Positions 52,488 to 62,553 of a stretch of DNA of 64,000 nt are shown here, in pieces. The position numbers were made by a program, and so were the translations under genes. The stretch spans positions 43,325-107,324 of the forward strand of contig JAOTSD010000005.1 in NCBI GenBank assembly GCA_030247555.1, written 5' to 3'. Each line of letters begins with the position of its first letter. The first letter of the stretch is position 1. Under the pieces are notes generated by a model. That model was not told the origin of the DNA. It saw nothing but the letters and a program-made list of their open reading frames with translations, and made no database searches. Source of the DNA: Siculibacillus sp. (lineage in GTDB: Bacteria > Pseudomonadota > Alphaproteobacteria > Rhizobiales > Ancalomicrobiaceae).

Positions 52488-54004
52488 CTGGGTTCCGTTC
52501 CGCCGAGTCTCATCGGCTCGCCCGCCGCCACCCGCGCCACCGCTCCGGATGCCGCCGCGCCCGAGGGCTTCGTCCAGCCGCCGCCGAGCGCCGCGACCAG
52601 GGCGACCGCCGCGCGGTAACGGGCGAGCCGCGCCGCCACCAGCGTCTCCTGTGCCTGGAAGAGCGTGCGCTGGGCGTCGAGCACCGTGGTGATCGGGATC
52701 GTGCCCTCCGAGAGGCGTTCCTCGGTGAGCCGTTGCGTTCGCCGCGCCGCTTCCACCACCGCCGTCTGCAACATCTCGCGCCGCCGGTTGCGATCGACCG
52801 CCACCAGGGCGTTCTCGACGTCGGCGAGCGCCTCGTGCACCGTCTTGCGATAGGCGGCGACGAGTTCGGCGTGCTGCGCCCGGGAGAGCGCCAGACGCCC
52901 TTCCCGCGCCCCGCCGTCGAAGATCGCTTCGGTGACGCCCGCCGCGATCGACCCGGCGAAGGCATCGGGGCGCAACAGGTTCTTCAAGAAGGCGGAAGAG
53001 AGCCCGGCCGACCCGGTCAACGACACCTCCGGCAGGAAGGCCGCGCGTGCCGCCTCGACGTTCGCCGCCGCCGCCGTCAGGCGCAGCTCCGCCGCGGCCA
53101 CGTCCGGCCGCCGCACCAGGAGCCGCGACGGCAATCCCGGTGCCACCGCCGGCAGCCGCAATCGCCCGAGGCCGCCGCCGCGCAGTGTCGCCGCCTCGGG
53201 CGCTCGGCCGGTCAGCACCACCACCGCGTTGCGCATCTGGGCGAGCGTGATCTCGAGATCGGGGATCGCCGCCCGCTGGGTGGCGAGCACGCCTTCCTGC
53301 TGGGCGAGATCGAGCGCCGTCACCGTGCCGACGTCGAAGCGTCGGCGGATGGCCGCGAAGGTCCGCTCGGCGATGGCCACGTTCTCCCGGGCGAGCCGCA
53401 GACGGTCCTCTGCCGCCGCCGCCTGGAGATGGGCGTCGACCAGCGCGGTCGACGTCGCCAGCCGCACCGCGTCGAGATCGATGCGCGCCGCCTCGAGGGA
53501 AGCCTCGCCCGCCGCCACGCTCGCCCGCGTACGGCCCCACAGGTCGAGCGCCCACGACGCCCCGAGCCCGAGCTGGAAGGAGTTTCCGACCCGCGACTTG
53601 AACGGCGGCGTCGCACTCGAATTGGTTCCCGGCGACACCGAATGCGACGCGTCGCCCGAGCCCGAGAGGGACGGAGCGAGGGCCGCCGCCGTGACCGCCA
53701 GTTGCGCCTCGGCCTGTTCGATGCGGGCGCGCGCCGCCGCGATGTCGAGATTGTCGAGATCGGCGAGTGCGACGAGGCGCGAGAGCTCCGCCGAACCGAA
53801 GCCGGCGACCCAGTCGGCGGTCAATTCCGCCGCGGAGGCCTTCGGCGCCGCCCGCCAGTGCGCCGGCATCTCGGCACCGACGTCCGGCGCCACCACCGCC
53901 TCACCGCATCCGGCGAGCAGTCCCGCCGTGACGACGCACGCCCCGATGCGCCACCGCCGCCGCGGTCGGCCGGTCGTCACGGGACGGGAACTCGAGCTGC
54001 GCAT
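52484..54004 (-). CDS. RND efflux outer-membrane channel lipoprotein (OprM/NodT family)
   Basis: 506 residues. A lipobox (TAGLLAGC, Cys about 33) anchors it, and two TolC-type repeats follow with SWALDLWGRTRA and the later TEAIFDGGAREGRLALS, both family landmarks. It is the exit duct of the tripartite pump encoded downstream. It leads the operon, which is unusual: the channel gene more often comes last. ATG 54004 has a perfect palindrome (CACCCCGGGGTG, 54013-54024) just upstream that could cover its ribosome-binding site. Confidence 0.92.
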   Translation of the reverse strand: MRSSSSRPVTTGRPRRRWRIGACVVTAGLLAGCGEAVVAPDVGAEMPAHWRAAPKASAAELTADWVAGFGSAELSRLVALADLDNLDIAAARARIEQAEAQLAVTAAALAPSLSGSGDASHSVSPGTNSSATPPFKSRVGNSFQLGLGASWALDLWGRTRASVAAGEASLEAARIDLDAVRLATSTALVDAHLQAAAAEDRLRLARENVAIAERTFAAIRRRFDVGTVTALDLAQQEGVLATQRAAIPDLEITLAQMRNAVVVLTGRAPEAATLRGGGLGRLRLPAVAPGLPSRLLVRRPDVAAAELRLTAAAANVEAARAAFLPEVSLTGSAGLSSAFLKNLLRPDAFAGSIAAGVTEAIFDGGAREGRLALSRAQHAELVAAYRKTVHEALADVENALVAVDRNRRREMLQTAVVEAARRTQRLTEERLSEGTIPITTVLDAQRTLFQAQETLVAARLARYRAAVALVAALGGGWTKPSGAAASGAVARVAAGEPMRLGGTEPR

Positions 54005-54599
54005 ACGCCGATCACCCCGGGGTGGGAAGGCCGGAGACGGGCCGCGACACCCGGTCTCCCGCCCGCCGTCCGTCGCCCCGTACGGCCCCACCGAGGCGGT
54101 CGAACGGTTCGCGGAAACCGCCGGACGTTACCCGAGATCCCCAAGTGCGGCCAAATGAATTTCCCTTCATGTGGAGCGCCGCCGGCCGCGGCCGCGAAGC
54201 GCGCGCCGGCCGCCGACCCGCATCCGATGGCGGTGCGCCGATCACCGGCTCGACCATGCCGGTGACGTCATGTCGATGACGTCACCGGCACTTCGAAGTC
54301 CATCCACCTCGCACCCACGGGAGAAATACCGGATCGCCGCTGTCGAACGGCGCGGTCGATCGCCCGGCCCCCGCCGTTCTTCTTCCGCCGGCCGGGACGC
54401 GACTTCTCGCCGCCTTCGACGACTGGACTACGACCAATTGCGGCGGCGATCTCGACCAAAGTCTGTCGTGGTGCGTGTGGACGCCGCCGCCGGTTGTCGC
54501 ATAATGCCGTCCGAAAATTCCGGAGGCTCCCACACCCTCTTCCACGGACGGGGGGCGGGGGTCGTTTCCGGTGAGGAACAGTACCGAGGGAGGAAGTCC
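54005..54599. other. Long divergent promoter region between the efflux operon and acs
   Basis: 595 bp without a gene that I can support. It must hold the promoters of both the efflux operon (minus) and acs (plus). A CATAAT at 54500-54505 could be an acs -10 element but has no good -35. A perfect 14 bp inverted repeat (54257-54290) and the palindrome at 54013-54024 are listed separately or with the neighbouring gene. Confidence 0.4.
54257..54290. promoter_or_regulatory. Inverted repeat with two TGACGTCA boxes, candidate operator
   Basis: TGCCGGTGACGTCA (54257-54270) is repeated inverted at 54277-54290 around TGTCGA. Each arm contains the self-complementary octamer TGACGTCA, so the site has two-fold symmetry at two scales, as expected for two regulator dimers. 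It lies 253 bp from the efflux operon start and 310 bp from acs. Confidence 0.5.
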
Positions 54600-56540
<1,941 letters not shown>

Positions 56541-56582
56541 AGACGCGGAACGACGGGCCCCGTTCACGGGGAGGAAAGCGGA

Positions 56583-56611
56583 GGCCCCGGGGAGCGATCC
56601 CCGGGGCCTTT
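56583..56611 (+). terminator. Rho-independent terminator of acs
   Basis: A 10 bp stem (GGCCCCGGGG at 56583-56592, CCCCGGGGCC at 56599-56608) with an AGCGAT loop is followed by TTTCGTTT. It lies 42 bp past the stop. Confidence 0.85.
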
Positions 56612-56652
56612 CGTTTCAGCCGCACTTGAATGAAGGCGACGGTGGACCGGCC

Positions 56653-56810
56653 TCAGCCGGTGCCGCACACCTCGCGCACCACGCCGCGCAGCCAGCGGTG
56701 TGCCGGATCGGCGTCGAGCCGCGGATGCCACATCAACGAGATCGCCAGTTCCGGGAAATCGACCGGAAGGGCGAAGCTCACCAGCCCGTCGCGCAGCCGA
56801 CCGGCGTCGT
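56653..56810 (-). pseudogene. LysR-family regulator, C-terminal remnant
   Basis: Only the last 50 or so codons are left on the minus strand. They read LVSFALPVDFPELAISLMWH and then an HPRLDADPAHRWLR stretch ending CGTG and a stop, which is the typical C-terminus of LysR effector-binding domains. The helix-turn-helix part and the start are gone: upstream of about 56810 the sequence becomes the plus-strand MFS remnant. It reads as one side of a deletion that removed the heads of a divergent regulator-transporter pair. Confidence 0.75.
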
Positions 56811-57259
56811 CGCCGGCCGCCTCGTCGATCGCTTCGGCTCGACCGTGACGGTCGTCGCGGGAACGACGACGATAGTCGCCGCCGCCCTCGCCCTGCTGCC
56901 GAACCTCCTCGGGATCGCCGGCTACGTCGCGGCGCTCCTCGTCCTCACTCCCGGCTACCAACTGTTCCAAGCGGCCAACACCACCGCCGTGATGACGGAC
57001 GTCGCCGCCGACCGGCGCGGCGCCGTCTCCGGTCTCTTCGGGCTCGCCCGCTATCTCGGCCTCGTCTCGGGCGCCGCCATCATGGGCACGGTCTTCTCGG
57101 CTCGCCGTCGGCGGCGTCGATCCGGCCTCGGCGTCCCCGGAGGCCGTGGCGCGCGGCCTCGCCGTCACCTTCGCCGTCGCGGCCACCCTGCTCGTCGCCA
57201 CCCTCGTGATGATCGTCGCCGACCGCCGACGCCCGCGCGCCGAGCTGAGGCGAAAGTAA
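56795..57259 (+). pseudogene. MFS transporter, C-terminal remnant with frameshift
   Basis: The 3' part of an MFS drug-efflux-type gene. The first frame gives GRLVDRFGSTVTVVAGTTT, further helices and YQLFQAANTTAVMTDVAADR, then RGAVSGLFGLARYLGLVSG to GTVFS. Near 57099 the frame slips by one base (an extra G in TCGGCTCG), and the gene continues in another frame as LAVGGVDPASASPEAVARGL with a last helix, ending at the TAA at 57257-57259. It lacks its start and N-terminal half and cannot make a working transporter. The left edge blends with the LysR remnant. Confidence 0.75.
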
Positions 57260-57379
57260 CGCCCCGTCAAGCATCCTCGTGAACCGGAAGAAAACCACGT
57301 CTCCTAGCGATATCTAGAGGTTTCCGAGTCATTCTCTCCGCCGATAGACAATTCCCATCGTCAGTCGGGAGTATCGCGC

Positions 57380-57895
57380 ATGGGGAAACTGGGGAAATAC
57401 GTGACGGCCGCGGGGCTGGCCACGGCGATCATGACCATCGCCGGGCTCGGTCAGGCCTCCGCCCGTGAACTGGTTCCGGTGGACGGCGGCTTCAGTGCCG
57501 GCACCATCGTGGTGAAGACCTCGGAGCGCAAGCTCTACTACGTGCTCGGCGACGGCCGGGCGATCCGCTATCCCGTCGCCGTCGGCCGGCCGGGCAAGGA
57601 ATGGGCGGGCTCGACCCATGTCGCCCGCAAGGAGGTCAACCCGACCTGGCAGCCGCCGGAGGAGGTGCGCCGCGACAAGCCGAGCCTGCCCCATCTGGTG
57701 CCGCCCGGTCCGTCGAACCCGCTCGGGCCGCGCGCCATGGTGCTCGCCCACGGTCAATATGCCATCCACGGCACCAACCGGCGCGACTCGATCGGCACGC
57801 GGGCGAGCTACGGCTGCATCCGCATGTTCAACGAGGACGTGGTCGAACTCTTCGAGCGCGTCGGCGTCGGCACTCCGGTGGTGGTGCAACGCTGA
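57380..57895 (+). CDS. L,D-transpeptidase (YkuD family)
   Basis: 171 residues. A signal peptide or anchor (about 1-28) is followed by one YkuD domain. The catalytic motif HGTNRRDSIGTRASYGCIRM has H130 and the nucleophile C146. It forms or trims 3-3 cross-links or attaches proteins to peptidoglycan in the periplasm. The small size (no extra binding domain) is common in Hyphomicrobiales, which carry many such genes. It is monocistronic. Confidence 0.92.
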   Translation: MGKLGKYVTAAGLATAIMTIAGLGQASARELVPVDGGFSAGTIVVKTSERKLYYVLGDGRAIRYPVAVGRPGKEWAGSTHVARKEVNPTWQPPEEVRRDKPSLPHLVPPGPSNPLGPRAMVLAHGQYAIHGTNRRDSIGTRASYGCIRMFNEDVVELFERVGVGTPVVVQR

Positions 57896-57922
57896 GCGGC
57901 GCCGTTCGTCGCAGCCTTTCGC

Positions 57923-57942
57923 GGCCGGCCTTCGGGCCGGTC
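57923..57942 (+). terminator. UUCG-capped hairpin after the L,D-transpeptidase gene
   Basis: GGCCGGCC and GGCCGGTC flank a TTCG tetraloop (8 bp stem with one G-U pair). No T-tract follows. It lies 27 bp past the stop codon. Confidence 0.45.
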
Positions 57943-58053
57943 GTCGCACGTCGGCGCGCACGTCGCCGTCGCGCGATATTCCCGATACCGCCGTCGCCGA
58001 CCTCGGCCTATTCTGCTCGGCGAAGCAGGCGACCCGAACGGGAGGAAAGCGAC

Positions 58054-58407
58054 ATGCGGAAGGCTCCGAGATCCGTCCCGTTGCGATCGGCCGTCGTGCT
58101 GACGATCGGCCTCGCCCTCGGCGGCATCGCCGCCGCCGCCCCGCCCGTCCCCGCCGATTCGGCCAAGGGCCGGCGCCTGTCGGAGCGCTGGTGCGCCACC
58201 TGCCACCTCGTCACCGCCGAACAGAAGACCGCCTCCGCCGACGCGCCGTCCTTCCACGCCCTGGCGAGCGCGCCGGGTAAGACCGAGGACGTCATCGCCG
58301 ACTTCCTCACCCTGCCCGGCACCACCCACTCCCGCATGCCGGACTTGGCGCTCTCCCGCGTCGAGATCGACGACATCGCCGCCTACATCGCCTCGCTGAA
58401 GAAGTGA
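58054..58407 (+). CDS. Small class I cytochrome c
   Basis: 117 residues. A signal peptide (about 1-29) precedes one heme site, RWCATCHLV with C47, C50 and H51; M95 in SRMPDLALS is the likely sixth ligand. It would carry electrons in the periplasm, donor and acceptor unknown. ATG 58054 follows GGAGGAAAG. It starts a run of closely packed plus-strand genes. Confidence 0.9.
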   Translation: MRKAPRSVPLRSAVVLTIGLALGGIAAAAPPVPADSAKGRRLSERWCATCHLVTAEQKTASADAPSFHALASAPGKTEDVIADFLTLPGTTHSRMPDLALSRVEIDDIAAYIASLKK

Positions 58408-58465
58408 GGCCTCCCTTGCGCCACCGCCGCCCGCACCCCATCCTCTCGATCATGAGGAGCGGGCG

Positions 58466-58738
58466 ATGAACAGGCGCGACGAGATCGAGGCGGAACGCAA
58501 GCGGGCGTCGGAAGCGGCGCTCGCCGGCGTGGTGCGCGACTCCGAGGTGGTCGGAACCTCGGCCTTCGCCCGCATGGCCCGTCACACCGGCGAGCGGCTG
58601 GAAGCCCATTTCGGCGGCGGCGACGCCGATCCGGACGACCGTGTCGAGGTCTGGGGTCGGCGCATCGGCCGCATCCTCGGCCTGATCTTCGCCGCCGCAC
58701 TCGTCGTCCATCTCGTCCGCACCTACGTGATCGGCTGA
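58466..58738 (+). CDS. Small hypothetical membrane protein
   Basis: 90 residues, no recognised family. The N-terminal 60 are charged and helical, and one hydrophobic segment lies at about 69-88 (GRILGLIFAAALVVHLVRTY), so it is a tail-anchored type protein. A GAGGAGCGGGCG site precedes the ATG. It starts 58 bp after the cytochrome gene and ends 4 bp before the Fe-S protein gene. Confidence 0.72.
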   Translation: MNRRDEIEAERKRASEAALAGVVRDSEVVGTSAFARMARHTGERLEAHFGGGDADPDDRVEVWGRRIGRILGLIFAAALVVHLVRTYVIG

Positions 58739-58742
58739 AACC

Positions 58743-59465
58743 GTGGCCACCGCCACCCCCCGGCCCGACGACTTCCTCGCCCGCCTCGAAGCGGCCATCG
58801 CCGCCACCGGCCTCGTCGCCCGCGGCCGGCTCGCGGTCCCCGCCGAGGACGGGCTGCCGCCTCTCCCCGACGGTCGCCCGGCGCGCACCCTCTTCCTCGT
58901 CGGCCGGGCCAGTCGGCAGGGCTGGAGTGCTTTCGCCGCCTCGCCAGAATCCCGCGACCGCCGACCCGACCCGCTCGACCGTTGGTCGGTCCGGGTGATC
59001 GGCGAGTTGGCCGACCGGTTCGGCGCTGCCGCGCTCTACCCCTTCGCCGGTCCGCCCTGGTGGCCGTTCCAACGCTGGGCGATGCGGGCCGAGCCGGTCT
59101 TCCTCTCGCCGCTCGGCCTGTTGGTCCACCCCGTCCACGGCCTCTGGCACGCCTGGCGCGGCGCCCTCGCCTTCGCCGAAGACCTCGGCGAGACGTCGCC
59201 CGCGCCGACCGCGGTCTCGCCCTGCACGGCCTGCACCGCACGGCCCTGCCTCACCACCTGCCCGGTCGACGCTTTTTCGGCCGCCGGCTACGACGTCGCC
59301 CGTTGCGTCGCCCATCTCGAGAGCCCGCTCGGCGCGCTCTGCCGCACCGACGGCTGCCGCGCCCGCGACGCCTGCCCGATCGGCTGCGGCCGGCGCTATG
59401 CCGACGAGGAGATCCGCTTCCTGATGCGCGCCTTCCGCGCCGCCCGTTCGAAGGACACCCGATGA
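58743..59465 (+). CDS. 4Fe-4S cluster protein of unknown function
   Basis: 240 residues. The C-terminal third is Cys-rich: CTACTARPCLTTCPVDAF, a single Cys in VARCVAHL and CRTDGCRARDACPIGCG, enough for one or two 4Fe-4S clusters in a ferredoxin-like arrangement. The N-terminal two thirds (LFLVGRASRQGW, PYPFAGPPWWPF-like region) resemble the substrate part of QueG-type reductases loosely, without the vitamin B12 motif that I can see. The start is GTG at 58743. The next gene overlaps its stop (ATGA), so the two are coupled. Confidence 0.7.
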   Translation: MATATPRPDDFLARLEAAIAATGLVARGRLAVPAEDGLPPLPDGRPARTLFLVGRASRQGWSAFAASPESRDRRPDPLDRWSVRVIGELADRFGAAALYPFAGPPWWPFQRWAMRAEPVFLSPLGLLVHPVHGLWHAWRGALAFAEDLGETSPAPTAVSPCTACTARPCLTTCPVDAFSAAGYDVARCVAHLESPLGALCRTDGCRARDACPIGCGRRYADEEIRFLMRAFRAARSKDTR

Positions 59466-59893
59466 CCACGCCCGCGCCGATCGACTGGACCCACGCCGAG
59501 GCCCCCGACCTCGATGCCTTCGAGGACCTCGCCCGCACGGCCTATCGCGCCCTGCCGCCGGAGTTCCTGCACTTCACCGGCGAAGTGATGATCGCCATCG
59601 CCGATTTCCCCGACGACGAAGTGATCGACGAGATGGAACTCGAGAGCGAGTTCGACCTCCTCGGCCTCTTCCAGGGCACCGGCCTGCCCCATCGCGGCGC
59701 CGTGCCCGAGACCGGGCAGGTGCCGAACCGCATCATTCTCTATCGCCGGCCCATCCTCGACTTCTGGGCCGAACACCAAGAGACGCTCGGCGCCATCGTC
59801 ACCCATGTTCTCATCCACGAGATCGGCCACCACTTCGGCTTCTCGGATGCCGACATGGAGGCGATCGAACGGCTGGCGCGCGACTCGAATTGA
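59462..59893 (+). CDS. Minimetallopeptidase (zincin-like)
   Basis: 143 residues. The zinc motif HEIGHHFGFSD gives ligands H119, H123 and D129 with catalytic E120, the HExxHxxGxxD form of small single-domain minimetallopeptidases. There is no signal peptide. It is translationally coupled to the Fe-S protein through an ATGA overlap, a pairing worth noting since a protease next to a cluster protein might mature or degrade it. Confidence 0.85.
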   Translation: MTTPAPIDWTHAEAPDLDAFEDLARTAYRALPPEFLHFTGEVMIAIADFPDDEVIDEMELESEFDLLGLFQGTGLPHRGAVPETGQVPNRIILYRRPILDFWAEHQETLGAIVTHVLIHEIGHHFGFSDADMEAIERLARDSN

Positions 59894-59912
59894 TCGGGGG
59901 AGTCGATTTTCG

Positions 59913-60500
59913 ATGGTTCGGATGCTGAGCCTTCTCCTCGCCGCCGCGCTGCTCACGACCGGATCGACGCTCGCCGCCGAAATCGCGCCGCCGGCGACGC
60001 GCTGCGACTTCGGGGCGTGGTCGAAGGATCCCGACCCCGCCGGCCTCAACGTCCGCGCCGCCCCCCGCCGCGACGCGCCCGTCGTCGGCCGCCTGCCGCC
60101 GCCGCGCATCGTCGACGGCGAACGCCTGGCGGTCGAGTTCCGCGTCGTCGGCGGCGCCGGGCCCTGGCTCATGATCGAGAACGCCCACCATCCCGACTAC
60201 GGCAGCCCGACGCGGCGCGTCTTCACCGGCCGCGGCTGGGTCGCCGCCGGCCTCGTCGACGTCGCCCCCATGGACGAGAAGGTCCGCGTCGGACCGACGA
60301 GCGACGCCGCCATCGTCGACGAACCGCGCGCCGTCGCCGACCGCACCTACGATTTTCTGGTCGTCGGCCGCATTCTCGGCTGCCGTGGCCGCTGGATAGA
60401 GATGGAGGGCGACTTCCGGGTCGACAGGACCCGCCGCGGCCGACCGGTGCGCGGCTGGGTGACCGATCTCTGCGGCAATCAGGTCACCACCTGCAACTGA
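59913..60500 (+). CDS. Secreted SH3-domain protein
   Basis: 195 residues. A signal peptide (about 1-22) precedes SH3-like beta domains. The bacterial SH3 pattern GLNVRAAPRRDAPVVG is at about 44-59, and KVRVGPTSDAAIV may be a second copy. Cys31 and later Cys in GCRGRW, LCGN and TTCN suggest disulfides. SH3 domains of this kind bind peptidoglycan. It follows the metallopeptidase by 19 bp with a GGGGGAG site. Confidence 0.82.
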   Translation: MVRMLSLLLAAALLTTGSTLAAEIAPPATRCDFGAWSKDPDPAGLNVRAAPRRDAPVVGRLPPPRIVDGERLAVEFRVVGGAGPWLMIENAHHPDYGSPTRRVFTGRGWVAAGLVDVAPMDEKVRVGPTSDAAIVDEPRAVADRTYDFLVVGRILGCRGRWIEMEGDFRVDRTRRGRPVRGWVTDLCGNQVTTCN

Positions 60501-60591
60501 CCGAAAGGCCGCGCCTCATCCCCGAGAAGGGCTTTGTTCGCGGTCGAAAACGCGCTAGAGACGCCCCCGAGACGGTTTTCGGAGAGATCCC

Positions 60592-61197
60592 ATGGACAAG
60601 TTCACGACGCTGACCGGAGTGGCCGCGCCCCTGCCGATCGTCAACATCGACACGGACATGATCATTCCCAAGCAGTTCCTGAAGACGATCGAGCGCACCG
60701 GTCTCGCCCGCGGCCTGTTCTACGAACTGCGCTTCAACGAGGACGGCTCGGAGAAGCCGGACTTCGTCCTCAACCAGCCGGCCTGGAGAAGCGCGCAGAT
60801 CATCGTCGCCGGCGACAACTTCGGCTGCGGCTCGTCGCGCGAACACGCCCCTTGGGCGCTGCTCGACTACGGCATCCGCTGCGTCATCTCGACGAGCTTC
60901 GCCGACATCTTCTACAACAACTGCTTCAAGAACGGCATCCTGCCGATCCGCGTGTCGCAGGCCGACCTCGACAAGCTGATGGACGACGCCGATCGCGGCT
61001 CCAACGCGACGCTGACCGTCGACCTCGCGGCGCAGGAGATCCGCGGCCCCGACGGCGGCGTGGTGACGTTCGACATCGACCCCTTCCGCAAGCACTGCCT
61101 GCTCGAAGGCCTCGACGACATCGGCCTCACCCTGCAGAAGGGCGACGCCATCGACGCCTACGAGAAGAGCACGGCCGCCTCCCGCCCCTGGGCTTGA
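60592..61197 (+). CDS. leuD: 3-isopropylmalate dehydratase small subunit
   Basis: 201 residues, full length. With LeuC it isomerises 2-isopropylmalate to 3-isopropylmalate in leucine synthesis. [16 protein letters not shown] and [18 protein letters not shown] are the family motifs that line the active site. leuC is not in this window. A GAGA-capped terminator hairpin follows. Confidence 0.97.
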   Translation: MDKFTTLTGVAAPLPIVNIDTDMIIPKQFLKTIERTGLARGLFYELRFNEDGSEKPDFVLNQPAWRSAQIIVAGDNFGCGSSREHAPWALLDYGIRCVISTSFADIFYNNCFKNGILPIRVSQADLDKLMDDADRGSNATLTVDLAAQEIRGPDGGVVTFDIDPFRKHCLLEGLDDIGLTLQKGDAIDAYEKSTAASRPWA

Positions 61198-61236
61198 CGC
61201 GGCCGGCGACCGGCACGAAGATCCCACCCCGTCACG

Positions 61237-61260
61237 AGGGGGCGGCGAGAGCCGCCCCCT
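61237..61260 (+). terminator. Terminator after leuD
   Basis: A perfect 10 bp stem (AGGGGGCGGC / GCCGCCCCCT) with a GAGA tetraloop, followed by TTCGCTT. It is nearly the same in design as the hairpin at 10323-10346. Confidence 0.65.
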
Positions 61261-61331
61261 TTCGCTTCCCTGCCGCGCCGCCTCACCGGCCCCGCGCGGA
61301 TGATCTCGCGACCACCGTCCGGAACCGCCTC

Positions 61332-61958
61332 ATGAACTTCGACGTCTGGCCGATCTTCGTTCCCGCCGCCTTCGCGCTGAACATGTTCCCCGGCCCCAAC
61401 AACGTGCTGGCCATGACCAACGCCGCGCGCCACGGCTTCGCCACCGCGCTCCTCGCCTCCGCCGGGCGCTTTCCACCCTTCGCCACCTTCGTGCTCGGCG
61501 CGGCGGTGGGCCTCGGCGCGGTGCTCGCCGCCTCGGCCGAGCTCTTCGGGCTCCTGAAGATCGTCGGCGCCCTCTATCTCGTCTGGCTCGGCGTCCAGAT
61601 GATCCGCGCCACCCGGACCGATGCCCCCGAATCCGGCGGCGACGGCCGTCTCGCCACCCTGATCGCCCGCGAGTTCTGGACCGCGGCGACCAACCCCAAG
61701 GCGATGCTGGTCTTCACCGCCTTCTTCGCCCCCTTCGTCGATCCTTCGAGGCCGGCCGCCGGCCAGATCCTGGCGCTCGGTTCGGTGGCGCTCGCCCTCG
61801 AATTCGTCGCCGTGGCGATCTACGCCTACGCCGGCGGCCACATCGGCCGCTTCACCCGCTCGGCCGGCGCCCTCGTCTGGATCGACCGGGTCTCCGGTGG
61901 CGCGCTGATCGCCGCCGGCGTCGCCCTCCTCTTCGCCCGCCGCCCGGCGAGCCTCTGA
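61332..61958 (+). CDS. LysE/RhtB-family exporter
   Basis: 208 residues, about six helices. FALNMFPGPNNVLAMTNAAR in the first helix and loop, and TAATNPKAMLVFTAFFAPF in the middle, are the LysE-family motifs. Members export amino acids or related metabolites across the inner membrane. It is followed 22 bp later by ridA, and the pair may help clear reactive or surplus amino acids. ATG 61332 begins the conserved part. Confidence 0.88.
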   Translation: MNFDVWPIFVPAAFALNMFPGPNNVLAMTNAARHGFATALLASAGRFPPFATFVLGAAVGLGAVLAASAELFGLLKIVGALYLVWLGVQMIRATRTDAPESGGDGRLATLIAREFWTAATNPKAMLVFTAFFAPFVDPSRPAAGQILALGSVALALEFVAVAIYAYAGGHIGRFTRSAGALVWIDRVSGGALIAAGVALLFARRPASL

Positions 61959-61980
61959 CCGGACCGAAAGGACCCTTCCC

Positions 61981-62373
61981 ATGACCAAGCGCCGCCTGAT
62001 CTCCACCGGATCGCCCTTCGAGAAGGTCGCCGGCTATTCCCGCGCCGTGGTTCAGGGCGAATGGTGCTGGGTTTCCGGCACCACCGGCTACGACTACGCC
62101 GCCATGGCGATGCCGGAGAGCCTCGAAGCCCAGACCCGCAACGCCATGGCGACCATCACCCGGGCGCTGAACGAGGGCGGCTTCCATCTCGCCGACGTGG
62201 TGCGCGTCACCTACTACGTCACCGACGCGTCGATGATGGACGTCGTCTTCCCGATCGTCGGCGAGTTCTTCGGCGAGATCCGCCCGGCGGCGACGATGAT
62301 CGTCTGCGGTCTGGTCAAGCCCGAGATGAAGATCGAGATCGAGGTGACGGCCAAGCGCCTCGAGAAGGATTGA
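61981..62373 (+). CDS. RidA family protein
   Basis: 130 residues. VSGTTGYDYAAMAMPES, ITRALNEGGFHLADVVRVTYYV and the PAATMIVCGLV segment are the RidA/YjgF core; the Arg that holds the substrate in RidA is in place around IRPAAT. RidA hydrolyses reactive enamines and imines made by PLP enzymes. It is of the longer-start, Rid-other type rather than archetypal RidA. Confidence 0.88.
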   Translation: MTKRRLISTGSPFEKVAGYSRAVVQGEWCWVSGTTGYDYAAMAMPESLEAQTRNAMATITRALNEGGFHLADVVRVTYYVTDASMMDVVFPIVGEFFGEIRPAATMIVCGLVKPEMKIEIEVTAKRLEKD

Positions 62374-62438
62374 GGCCGTCGTACGAAGCCCCGACCCTCC
62401 GCTCGCCGGCTCCATTGTGAAGGCGGGGGCGACCTGCG

Positions 62439-62464
62439 CCCCCTCCCCCCTCCGGGGGGAGGGG
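62439..62464. terminator. C/G-rich hairpin between convergent ridA-like and tam genes
   Basis: A run of Cs with one T (CCCCTCCCCCC) pairs with GGGGGGAGGGG over 11 bp around a 3 nt TCC loop. It lies between two convergent genes and could end both transcripts. The rest of this 180 bp gap shows nothing else. Confidence 0.5.
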
Positions 62465-62553
62465 ACCGGAAGACGGCGCCTTCGCTCCACTCGGACCGCA
62501 CCGAGCCGAGGTTCGCAAGACCGCGGTGCATTGCACGCACCGCCGCCCTCACC

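Noticed and set aside
51093..53555. Long frame joining the adaptor gene to sequence inside the channel gene
   Set aside because: The upstream half is an off-frame reading of the outer-membrane channel gene; the adaptor starts at 52487 with a signal anchor.
57329..57961. Minus-strand open frame opposite the L,D-transpeptidase
   Set aside because: It is the mirror of a gene with an intact HGT...SYGC motif and has typical shadow composition.
62439..62464. The C/G-run as a possible slippery or phase-variation tract
   Set aside because: It lies between two convergent genes, outside any promoter or coding start, and forms a clean hairpin, so a terminator role is simpler.
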